A stretch of 8,858 nucleotides of DNA, from the NCBI GenBank assembly GCA_031282985.1, contig JAITCR010000191.1, forward strand, positions 1 through 8,858. Reading direction: 5' to 3'. Source of the stretch: Nitrososphaerota archaeon (GTDB taxonomy: Archaea; Thermoproteota; Bathyarchaeia; Bathyarchaeales; Bathycorpusculaceae). The notes under the pieces are model-generated. The model did not search any database. It saw nothing but the letters and a program-made list of their open reading frames with translations, and was not told the origin of the DNA. Position 1 is the stretch's first letter; each line of letters begins with the position of its first letter. Below, one piece after another: positions 1 through 5,826 of this stretch. A program made the position numbers and the translations under genes.

Positions 1-1
1 G

Positions 2-124
2 CATGGGGATGGTTTTTATGTTTATGCTAAGTGTCGTGTGTCTAAGCCCAGACATGTTGCTGGTTATGTTGGGTGTTATTTGCGTCATCCGGCTGTTGTG
101 GAGTCTTTGTGTTTCTGTGTTTAA
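2..124 (+). pseudogene. IS91-type (Y2) transposase fragment, cut by the window edge
   Basis: Reading frame 2 gives 40 residues before a TAA at 122-124. They include YVYAKCRVSKP, then HVAGYVGCYLRHPAVVES. This resembles the C-terminal catalytic part of IS91-like transposases (Y2_Tnp type), where a tract like RYIGRYLRHPAIAESRI follows a YVxAK segment; that comparison is from memory. Relative to the tract, an expected Arg is Cys (TGT for CGT) and an expected Ala is Val (GTT for GCT), both explained by C-to-T decay. The match breaks down at ESLCFCV and ends in a stop, where intact proteins continue. I infer a degraded remnant whose upstream part lies outside the window. The longer plus-strand frame starting at base 3 is out of register with it, so its first 40 or so residues are not real protein. 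Confidence 0.7.
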
Positions 125-152
125 TGTTGAGGGCATAGTTGTAACTCATATA

Positions 153-659
153 GGTGGTGATTATGGTTATGGAGTGCATGTTTGTGTTGGTACGTTCATA
201 ATGAATGATGGAGTGATTTGTAACAACGTGGCTGGTTTTGGTACTATTCTTGATACGGATATGACATATGTAATTTCGGGTGGTGGGGTGTATAACGGTG
301 GCGGTAATTTTAGTATGTTTGGTGGTGAAATTTCAGGTAACACAGCTTATAATGGTGGTGGGGTGTACAATAATCATGCTAATTTTAGTGTATTTGGCGG
401 TGTGATTTCTGGTAATACAGCTAATAATGGCGGTGGGGTATTCAATTTCAGAGGCAATTTTACTTTATATAATGGAGCTATTTATGGTAATAGTGCTGGT
501 GAGCAGGGTGGTGGTGTGTATAGTTATACTGCTGGTAGTGGGAATGGAATTCTTAGTGGTAGTACAGGTAGTTTTAATGTAAGTGGCGGTGCAATTTATG
601 GTAATACCGTTACAGGCAAAAATGGAAATGCAGATGTGTACAACTGGGATACTTGGTGA
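153..659 (+). pseudogene. Truncated beta-helix repeat (adhesin-like) surface protein fragment
   Basis: The frame encodes Gly/Asn-rich repeats of about 25 residues built on a pattern like NFSxFGGxISGNTAxNGGGVYN. There are two clear units, a third diverged one (NFTLYNGAIYGNSAGEQGGGVY), and partial units before (GTFIMNDGVICNN) and after (FNVSGGAIYGNTVTG). Such repeats form right-handed parallel beta-helices, as in Pmp/adhesin-like proteins on cell surfaces. The protein ends with TGA at 657-659, without a membrane anchor or other C-terminal domain. The frame is open back to base 3, but the residues before about 153 overlie an IS91-type transposase fragment out of frame, so no genuine signal peptide is present. 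The apparent hydrophobic N-terminus (MLLVMLGVICVIRLLWSL) is an artefact of that overlap. I therefore call a 5'-truncated, probably non-functional copy. An internal start, such as the ATG at 204, would give a short cytosolic protein with no obvious role. Confidence 0.6.
306..455 (+). repeat. Two tandem 75-base coding repeats (beta-helix units)
   Basis: Bases 306-380 and 381-455 encode successive 25-residue units that begin NFSMFGGEISGNTA and NFSVFGGVISGNTA and each end with a GGGVYN/GGGVFN turn. A third diverged unit starts at 456. Such arrays can change copy number by recombination. Confidence 0.7.
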
Positions 660-852
660 GATGTGAGTGACATAGAGATGTTTCGGTTCTGATAGAAATA
701 GCTTTATGGTATCTGTTGTTGGGTCGTCTGATGACAAGTCTGGTTAGTAGCTGACAAGGGGTAAATCAACTAAATTTGAGGGATATTGCAATTATTTGTG
801 GAGTATCATTGTAATTAATAGTGTTGTTATGGCAGTTTTGGCTTTTTATTGT

Positions 853-1044
853 TTAGGGGATTTCTGCTTTGTTGTCTCGTAGGGCTAGCCAGCGTTTGAA
901 TTCAAGTCCTGTGCATTTGCCTTTTCCAAGCCAGTTCTCGCCATATTTTTGTTTTAATTTTTCATTGTAGGACGCAAAAGTTTCAGCTTCAGTAACTTCT
1001 ACACTATCACTTTTGTTTTTAGCCAATGCGTCATCAACTTCCAT
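853..1044 (-). CDS. Small conserved-looking hypothetical protein, 63 residues
   Basis: I do not recognise a named family. The protein has an acidic, low-complexity start (MEVDDALAKNKSDSVEVTEAE), then a compact, probably helical C-terminal part: FASYNEKLKQKYGENWLGKG, then KCTGLEFKRWLALR. The second part is rich in Lys, aromatic and Trp residues and looks like a folded mini-domain, perhaps a protein- or nucleic-acid-binding helix pair. There is no signal peptide or membrane segment. It is transcribed divergently from the helicase operon across a 188-base gap. A TATA-like box on the minus strand (1074-1081) sits about 33 bases before the ATG, and there is no good Shine-Dalgarno site, which fits leaderless or near-leaderless archaeal translation. 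Sensible codon use and a clean start support a real gene. Its divergent position would allow a regulatory role for the operon, but nothing in the sequence shows that. Confidence 0.6.
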   Translation of the reverse strand: MEVDDALAKNKSDSVEVTEAETFASYNEKLKQKYGENWLGKGKCTGLEFKRWLALRDNKAEIP

Positions 1045-1073
1045 TAAATTTAATGCACAATGTTAGTTAAGTC

Positions 1074-1081
1074 TATCTAAA
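1074..1081 (-). promoter_or_regulatory. TATA-like box for the 63-residue gene
   Basis: The minus strand reads TTTAGATA here, centred about 33 bases upstream of the ATG at 1044. This is roughly the spacing of an archaeal TATA box giving a very short leader. It touches the palindrome at 1080-1090. The match to a TATA consensus is only moderate. Confidence 0.35.
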
Positions 1082-1106
1082 GCTGAGCTTAAATTAACTG
1101 GTTAAT
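1080..1106. promoter_or_regulatory. Adjacent palindromes in the divergent promoter gap (possible operator)
   Basis: Two palindromes lie two bases apart: AAGCT-G-AGCTT (1080-1090) and ATTAAC-TG-GTTAAT (1093-1106). GGTTAA of the second is also repeated inverted as TTAACC at 1125-1130. They lie between the promoters of the minus-strand small gene and the helicase operon, touching the TATA-like box of the former. This is a suitable place for a dimeric regulator to control both units, but no regulator is identified, and short AT-rich palindromes can arise by chance. Confidence 0.35.
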
Positions 1107-1200
1107 GCATATTTTTTGCTGTTTTTAACCGTTTTATCCATATTTGTCAAAGTTAATATCTCTGTGTGTCTTGCGGAAAACGTTTTTCTGTGACTTTAGG

Positions 1201-1208
1201 TTTTTATA
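1201..1208 (+). promoter_or_regulatory. TATA box of the helicase operon
   Basis: TTTTTATA is centred about 28 bases upstream of the ATG at 1233. That is the expected distance if transcription starts at or within a few bases of the start codon, as in leaderless archaeal messages. No Shine-Dalgarno motif lies between the box and the ATG, which supports this reading. Confidence 0.6.
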
Positions 1209-1232
1209 CCCTGATAGAAAATACACTCCGCG

Positions 1233-3200
1233 ATGCGTTTGACTAAAAACCTAAAAGACTTAAAATCTTTAGTTCCAAAATCATATTTAACGAATGAAGA
1301 CTCATATACTTTTAAGTCATCGCTAGAAAAAACTTGTAAAACTAGGAAAAACTCAAATAAAAACAGTGTAATTGAGGAAAAACCTGTTTTATGTAGTTTC
1401 GAGGAAGAAGTAGCGGCCGACAAAAAAATTTGGCACTATTACACCTGTACTTATAGTGATCCTTATAATATTAGAAAGTTGGTTTCATCTAATCGTTACT
1501 CGTCTTATCAAGATTTTAATCTTAATCTTGAAGCATTGCAAATTAAAAATGCTGGTAAAATTGATCAGTTAATTGCTTTGGATGCTATAAGAACTAACCT
1601 TGTTCCTTATGGGTTCCAAATGCAAACTGCTTTGCAAGTTATCAATGAGATGAATACAAACGCTATTTTAGCTGATGAGGTGGGGTTGGGTAAAACTATC
1701 GAGGCAGGTTTGATTGTGAAAGAGCTGATTTTACGAGGGGAGGTTAATTCTATTTTGATTGTTTCTCCTAAAAGTTTGCTTTCTCAATGGAAAATGGAGA
1801 TGGCTGAAAAGTTTGGAGAAACATTTTTTATAGCTAATTATCCAGGTGAGCGTGTAAATCTTAGATTTGATAATAGGGTAATTTGTTCTCATAGTTTATT
1901 GTCTCGAAAGTTTGAAGAATTTGCAGGTCGTGTTTGGGACTTAATAGTGGTAGATGAAGCGCATGCTTTTAGAAATACTCACAGTAAGGGTCGTGTTTGT
2001 CTTGGAAACTTGCGTAAGAACCATTTTTTAATGATTACCGCTACGCCGTTATGTAATAAACTTACAGATCTTTACAGTATACTTGATTTAGTCCAACCGG
2101 GCATTTTGGATAGTGAACGGGCGTTTATTTCTCGTTTCGCAGAAGACACAAAAAGCCGTGTTATTAAACCAGAAGAAGCACCCCTACTTAAACAAATAAC
2201 TAAAGATTTAATGTGTCGCACCCGTAGGGAGCAAACAGGGGTTCCTTTTACTAAACGTGTTGTTGAATCACGAACCCTCGAAGCTAATGCAGATGAACGT
2301 GAATTTATAGATCAAGCAACAGAATATCTACATGCCGTTAGCCAAAACAAATTCAAAACCATTGAAACACTAATCGCTGAAAACCCCAACCGAAAAATCA
2401 GCGGATCACAAAGCCGCGCAATTCTCGTATTCCAAGCAATAGCCCTTCAACAATCCTTCTCTAGTTCACCAGCAGCAGCTATAGAATCACTAAAAAAACG
2501 ACAACAACGATTTCCCATGGAAACAGAAATTACTAACAAACTTGTCGAAATGGCCAAAAAAATCAAAAGCGCAAAAATGGACCTACTAAAAAATATACTA
2601 AACAAAACCCTTCAAGAACAAACACTAATTTTCTGCCTACGAAAAATTACCGCACAAAAAATCAAAGAAATGCTCAACCAAGAATTTGGCAAAGCTGAAG
2701 TATACATAGGTAATATGAATCAAATTGAAAGAGACACAACCATTAACGCTTTTAAAAAAGGCGAAATACAATATCTAATCGCAACAGACGCCGCAGCTGA
2801 AGGCCTTAACTTACAAAACTGCGCTATGATGTTCAATTATGACTTGCACTGGAACCCCATGAAAATTGAACAACGCATCGGTAGAATTCACAGATTCAAA
2901 CAAGACCACGATGTTACAGTATTTAACCTCGCAGTTAAAGACACCATAGACGACTATGTTCTACACATTTTATACCAAAAAATCGAACTATTCACCATGA
3001 CAATTGGCAAAATGGAAACCGTACTTGCAGAACTTAAAGAAGGCAACCAGGACATCCAAAAAACCATAGCCGAAATCCTGCTACGAAGTAATTCGCGCTT
3101 AGACATCCAAAAAGAACTAGAAAAACTAGCCAACATCCTAAATGACTCAAAAGAAAACCAAAAAACAGCTGAACAATTTACCCGAGGCATAATCGATTGA
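1233..3200 (+). CDS. SNF2/RapA-like DNA helicase (superfamily 2 ATPase)
   Basis: This 655-residue protein has a full SNF2 ATPase core: Walker A in LADEVGLGKTIEAG (about 147-159), motif Ia SPKSLLSQW (178-186), motif II DEAH (241-244), motif III TATP (269-272), motif IV TLIFC (464-468), motif V ATDAAAEGLNLQ (517-528) and motif VI QRIGRIHRFKQ (547-557). The lead-in LVPYGFQMQTALQVINEM is typical of the RapA/HepA and DISARM DrmD branch. Such proteins are ATP-driven double-stranded DNA translocases or remodellers in the cytoplasm. At 655 residues it is much shorter than RapA (968) and lacks that protein's large C-terminal region; it ends soon after a helical segment (about 595-640). The first 100 residues match nothing I know. 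The ATG follows an in-frame TAG at 1215 and a TATA box, so the start is firm. Its TGA overlaps the next gene's TTG. Base composition changes sharply around 2140-2340, within the reading frame. Function in defence is inferred from the neighbours. Confidence 0.9.
   Translation: MRLTKNLKDLKSLVPKSYLTNEDSYTFKSSLEKTCKTRKNSNKNSVIEEKPVLCSFEEEVAADKKIWHYYTCTYSDPYNIRKLVSSNRYSSYQDFNLNLEALQIKNAGKIDQLIALDAIRTNLVPYGFQMQTALQVINEMNTNAILADEVGLGKTIEAGLIVKELILRGEVNSILIVSPKSLLSQWKMEMAEKFGETFFIANYPGERVNLRFDNRVICSHSLLSRKFEEFAGRVWDLIVVDEAHAFRNTHSKGRVCLGNLRKNHFLMITATPLCNKLTDLYSILDLVQPGILDSERAFISRFAEDTKSRVIKPEEAPLLKQITKDLMCRTRREQTGVPFTKRVVESRTLEANADEREFIDQATEYLHAVSQNKFKTIETLIAENPNRKISGSQSRAILVFQAIALQQSFSSSPAAAIESLKKRQQRFPMETEITNKLVEMAKKIKSAKMDLLKNILNKTLQEQTLIFCLRKITAQKIKEMLNQEFGKAEVYIGNMNQIERDTTINAFKKGEIQYLIATDAAAEGLNLQNCAMMFNYDLHWNPMKIEQRIGRIHRFKQDHDVTVFNLAVKDTIDDYVLHILYQKIELFTMTIGKMETVLAELKEGNQDIQKTIAEILLRSNSRLDIQKELEKLANILNDSKENQKTAEQFTRGIID
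3184..3200 (+). promoter_or_regulatory. Shine-Dalgarno site and TTGA stop-start overlap
   Basis: GAGG at 3184-3187 lies nine bases before a TTG at 3197-3199 whose last two bases belong to the helicase stop codon TGA (3198-3200). The 4-base TTGA overlap suggests translational coupling and is what fixes a non-ATG start for the zinc protein. Confidence 0.6.
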
Positions 3201-4555
3201 GTAAAACAAACATTGAAAACCTTTTCGAAACATACATTAAAACCAAAAACGGCAAAATAACCCTCAAAAACAACATTATCAACGTAACATACCCTAACAA
3301 ACAAGAACCCGAAAAATACACCTACAGCCCATTCATTGGACGTGAACAAAAAATACCCCTTATATCACCCGGAAGCCCAGCCTTTCAACAGATACTGCGA
3401 GAATGCCAAAAAAACGGTATCACATGCCAAATTCGCCTAAACCCAAAAGAAAACATAGAAACAAACATAAAACAATACTTCAAAGACACAAAAACTGTCT
3501 GCATCGACTGCGACAAAATTACCATAGAACAAAAAACAATAAACATATGTACCAAACAAAAAAATTGCTACCACCAAATTAACAACGGAAAAATCGTCCA
3601 AATAAAAACTGGTAAACAAGAAGCTATAAGATACTTCCAATTTCACTACACAGTTACCTTCCACAACAAACTACGACCAAAAAATGAGGAAATCATTACC
3701 ATTTGGCTTGACGAAAACGCCAATGTAAGTGAAACACATTTTGACAACTGCAACTCTATTACAGATAAAAACATACTATTTTCTGAAGACAAAAGTAAAG
3801 TTAAACCGGGCCTATTTGACCAACTTAAAGAAACAGCTGATAAACTATTACAGAACCTTATCTGTGAAAAAGTGGCCCTCTTCAACTTACCCCTTAACAG
3901 AGAAAAAAACTTTAGACTTAGAGCATTTGAAAAACGACTTAAACAGGAACGCCGTGAACAAATTCTCTCCCATAAACGCGACTTTGACCCTTTAAAATGG
4001 CAAAACAATTACCAAACACTATTAAAAAAAGAAGAAGAATCATATTTAACAAACATTTCAATAAAACTCGTAAATTTCCTTGTTATTAACACATACAAAA
4101 TAAAATTTGACTTAATTCTCAACAATAACGCCCTGATTCATTCAACTTTAACTTTAGGCTTAAACCAACCCATAGAAGTTACTTGCCCAATTTGTAAAAA
4201 AAAATTCGCCGAAGGCTATGCCACACAAGACAGTTTATACGTATGCAAAAACTGTATCAAACAATCCATAGATTCAAACAAAATTTACTCAAAAAAAGTA
4301 AATTTAAGCCTCGATAACCTATTAAATGAATACATAGAACAAGACACAGGCTTTATATGCACAGTTTGCAGAAAACGTTACAGCCATCTACTTGAGTTCA
4401 AATGCAGTCATGACAATTCAAGCATTTGCATCCAACATTATGACTTCTGTGATATCTGTGGCAATGAAAAAACATACTCAAAAGACAACTTGACATACAC
4501 TAACGAATTCAAACACCAACTCTGCCCAAAACACACCAAAAAAATCCAAATATAA
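3197..4555 (+). CDS. Cysteine-rich zinc-binding protein, predicted partner of the helicase
   Basis: This 452-residue protein is of no family I recognise. Residues 1-200 are Lys/Asn/Ile-rich and contain one cysteine cluster (CIDC 102-105, C118, C124). Residues 205-305 are helical and charged (LRAFEKRLKQERREQIL, then LKKEEESYLTNISIKLVNFLV), resembling the spacer helices that follow the motor in RapA-like helicases; I infer this from pattern only. The C-terminus has two zinc modules: CPIC (330-333) with CKNC (350-353), and CTVC (388-391) with C403, C411, H414, CDIC (418-421) and CPKH (443-446). No signal or membrane segment is seen, so it is probably cytosolic, binding nucleic acid or protein. 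The TTG start overlaps the helicase stop, so the two are likely made in fixed ratio. It is strongly A- and C-rich and G-poor on the coding strand. It could act as a detached accessory domain of the helicase or as a target-recognition subunit. Confidence 0.85.
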   Translation: MSKTNIENLFETYIKTKNGKITLKNNIINVTYPNKQEPEKYTYSPFIGREQKIPLISPGSPAFQQILRECQKNGITCQIRLNPKENIETNIKQYFKDTKTVCIDCDKITIEQKTINICTKQKNCYHQINNGKIVQIKTGKQEAIRYFQFHYTVTFHNKLRPKNEEIITIWLDENANVSETHFDNCNSITDKNILFSEDKSKVKPGLFDQLKETADKLLQNLICEKVALFNLPLNREKNFRLRAFEKRLKQERREQILSHKRDFDPLKWQNNYQTLLKKEEESYLTNISIKLVNFLVINTYKIKFDLILNNNALIHSTLTLGLNQPIEVTCPICKKKFAEGYATQDSLYVCKNCIKQSIDSNKIYSKKVNLSLDNLLNEYIEQDTGFICTVCRKRYSHLLEFKCSHDNSSICIQHYDFCDICGNEKTYSKDNLTYTNEFKHQLCPKHTKKIQI

Positions 4556-4556
4556 A

Positions 4557-4561
4557 AAGGA
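4557..4561 (+). promoter_or_regulatory. Shine-Dalgarno site for the Mrr-like gene
   Basis: AAGGA lies just after the zinc-protein stop (TAA 4553-4555) and six bases before the ATG at 4568. It decides the start and shows that the third operon gene is translated by ribosome-site recognition, unlike the leaderless first gene. Confidence 0.65.
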
Positions 4562-4567
4562 ACAACT

Positions 4568-5497
4568 ATGCCAAACATAAAATTTAACGGACTTATACAA
4601 GAATTTCTCAAAAACCCAAATACCAACATTACAGAACAACTTCAAAACAAACTACACCTACCACACGATAAAGCAGAAACACTCGCACACAGAATAAAGA
4701 AAAAATACCTACAAGCAACTGACACCAATAATGAACAAAAACAACTCCACCTGTTCACTGAAGTAACTGTAGAATCAAAGCAGAACAAAACAATTGCTGC
4801 CTATAACTTTGAAAGTTTGTCAAACAAAGAATTTGAATTATTTACAAAATGGTTTCTGCAAGAATTAGGTTACAGTATTAATCCTGAAAAAATTTCTGCA
4901 ATGTTAGGTGTAGATTATATAGCTGTCAAAGAGGGTTTAACGACAGCTGTTTTAGCTCGTAAATATAGTGGTGTTTGTGTTGTTTCTGATGCAATTGTTT
5001 TATTAGCTCAGCAGGCAAAGGCCATTTATCAGTGTGAACATGTGATTGTTTTAGTTACTGCGGTGTTTTCTGAGCAGGCAAAATTGGATGCAGAAAAGTG
5101 TGGTGTTGAGCTTTGGGATGTTCAAAAAGTTTATGAGAAAATTGTGGAGATTAAGAAAGGTGAAGAGATAACTGTCCGTGTTGTTCTTCCAAAGTACGAG
5201 GGCACGTTGTTTGATAGTTTATTGTCTTTGGAGGAATGTAAAGTTTTCATAATTGAAAAACGTGCAGGTGAAAAATATGACTTGTTCCTTCCGGGTGTTG
5301 CGTTTCCCCTGTTAACATTTCAAGCACAAAAGGGTTTAGTAACACGCCTTGTTTACAGAGTTAAGTATAATGAATCCGTCGGAGAAAATGATGGTGAAGC
5401 ATTAATCAAATATGATCGAAACTGTAACCGTCTTGGGCCTGACGATATGGAAGCATACACACAGGTAAAAGAATATTTAGAACAATTCTTAGATTGA
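4568..5497 (+). CDS. Mrr-like restriction-endonuclease-fold protein with degenerate active site
   Basis: Residues about 80-190 follow the Mrr catalytic-domain pattern: FESLSNKEFELFTKWFLQEL then GY (81-102), GVDYIA (114-119), AVLARKYSG (127-135), a helix, then VLVTAVFSEQAKLDAEKCGV and ELWD (161-184). Mrr-type enzymes cut DNA with a D-(about 13 residues)-QxK site. Asp116 is present, but the positions expected for Gln and Lys are Leu129 and Arg131, with Lys132 next to them. It may therefore bind DNA without cutting, or use the shifted Lys. Residues 1-75 are a separate, A/C-biased helical segment, perhaps for docking to the partners. Residues 200-309 are an unrecognised C-terminal domain. Base composition switches at about 4770-4850, close to the domain boundary. 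The gene is 12 bases downstream of the zinc protein in the same operon. The Mrr assignment is from motif memory; the loss of activity is inference. Confidence 0.8.
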   Translation: MPNIKFNGLIQEFLKNPNTNITEQLQNKLHLPHDKAETLAHRIKKKYLQATDTNNEQKQLHLFTEVTVESKQNKTIAAYNFESLSNKEFELFTKWFLQELGYSINPEKISAMLGVDYIAVKEGLTTAVLARKYSGVCVVSDAIVLLAQQAKAIYQCEHVIVLVTAVFSEQAKLDAEKCGVELWDVQKVYEKIVEIKKGEEITVRVVLPKYEGTLFDSLLSLEECKVFIIEKRAGEKYDLFLPGVAFPLLTFQAQKGLVTRLVYRVKYNESVGENDGEALIKYDRNCNRLGPDDMEAYTQVKEYLEQFLD

Positions 5498-5525
5498 CCA
5501 TTAAAAATGATGACGATAAAAATGG

Positions 5526-5552
5526 AAAAAAGTGTATCCGCATATTTTGCGG
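5526..5552 (-). terminator. Hairpin plus T-tract terminator of the 29-residue gene
   Basis: CCGCA (5538-5542) and TGCGG (5548-5552) form a 5-bp stem with a 5-base loop, starting one base after the minus-strand stop codon. Reading on along the minus strand, a run of six T follows at 5531-5526. This fits an intrinsic terminator for the small gene. On the plus strand it lies 40 bases after the operon stop, so it may also end that transcript, but there is no strong plus-strand T run after it. Confidence 0.5.
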
Positions 5553-5553
5553 T

Positions 5554-5643
5554 TTATTCATCCTCGCAGTCTTCGCAATCACAATCGCAGTTTTCATCAA
5601 ATGATTCTTCGTCTTCTTCAAAATCAACAAAGTTATGTACCAT
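5554..5643 (-). CDS. 29-residue acidic, cysteine-rich microprotein
   Basis: A short frame runs from ATG (5643) to TAA (5554). It starts MVHNFVDFEEDEESF and ends with an alternating Cys and acidic tail, CDCDCEDCEDE, giving four Cys in eight residues. The product is extremely acidic, has no membrane segment, and its tail could bind a metal such as zinc or copper. Support for a real gene: a TATA-like box 26 bases before the ATG, which would make it leaderless, and a hairpin with a T-run starting at the stop codon. It is convergent with the helicase operon, with 56 bases between the two stop codons. I do not know a family for it. A Cys/Asp/Glu composition can also appear by chance in short frames, so conservation of the frame is the deciding evidence. 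Confidence 0.5.
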   Translation of the reverse strand: MVHNFVDFEEDEESFDENCDCDCEDCEDE

Positions 5644-5664
5644 ATCTTTACACCAACCGATAAT

Positions 5665-5673
5665 TCAATAAAC
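5665..5673 (-). promoter_or_regulatory. TATA-like box for the 29-residue gene
   Basis: The minus strand reads TTTATTGAA, centred about 26 bases upstream of the ATG at 5643, the spacing expected for a leaderless archaeal transcript. The surrounding sequence is AT-rich, so chance matches are possible. Confidence 0.4.
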
Positions 5674-5778
5674 ACGTTAATAAACCAAATATCTCAAATT
5701 TCAAAATTCGACGTATAAAAATCACAGTAATATCTGATGATTTTACAAAATTTCTGGGGTTGGGGGTAACAAATTCAC

Positions 5779-5787
5779 TTTTTATAG
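5779..5787 (+). promoter_or_regulatory. Probable TATA box of the surface-protein gene
   Basis: TTTTTATAG lies about 44 bases before the ATG at 5827 and would give a leader of about 18 bases without a Shine-Dalgarno site. TTTATTA at 5793-5799 is an alternative that would give an almost leaderless message. The area is AT-rich, so the exact box is uncertain. Confidence 0.4.
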
Positions 5788-5826
5788 TTAAGTTTATTAA
5801 TTCATTTTAATTAAATACTTGGTTTA

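Noticed and set aside
3..125. Hydrophobic N-terminus (MLLVMLGVICVIRLLWSL) as a signal peptide of the beta-helix protein
   Set aside because: The same bases in frame 2 read as an IS91-type transposase fragment, so this frame's residues here are out of register and not selected as protein.
306..455. CRISPR-like array
   Set aside because: The 75-base repeats are contiguous and coding, without unique spacers, and there are no cas genes in the window.
465..737. Minus-strand frame of 90 residues
   Set aside because: Its Thr/Ile-rich product is the mirror of the Gly/Asn-rich beta-helix repeats on the plus strand; it has no recognisable domain.
680..760. C/D-box-like motifs (TGATGA at about 728, CTGA at about 752)
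   Set aside because: Box spacing is wrong for an archaeal C/D guide RNA, no flanking stem is seen, and such short motifs are common by chance.
3729..3995. Plus-strand frame of 88 residues within the zinc-protein gene
   Set aside because: It lies wholly inside the well-supported zinc-protein gene in another frame and has no ribosome site or family resemblance.
2954..4008. Minus-strand frames of 131, 75 and 120 residues opposite the operon
   Set aside because: They are low-complexity Phe/Ser/Val-rich products of the A/C-biased coding strand opposite them, with no start signals.
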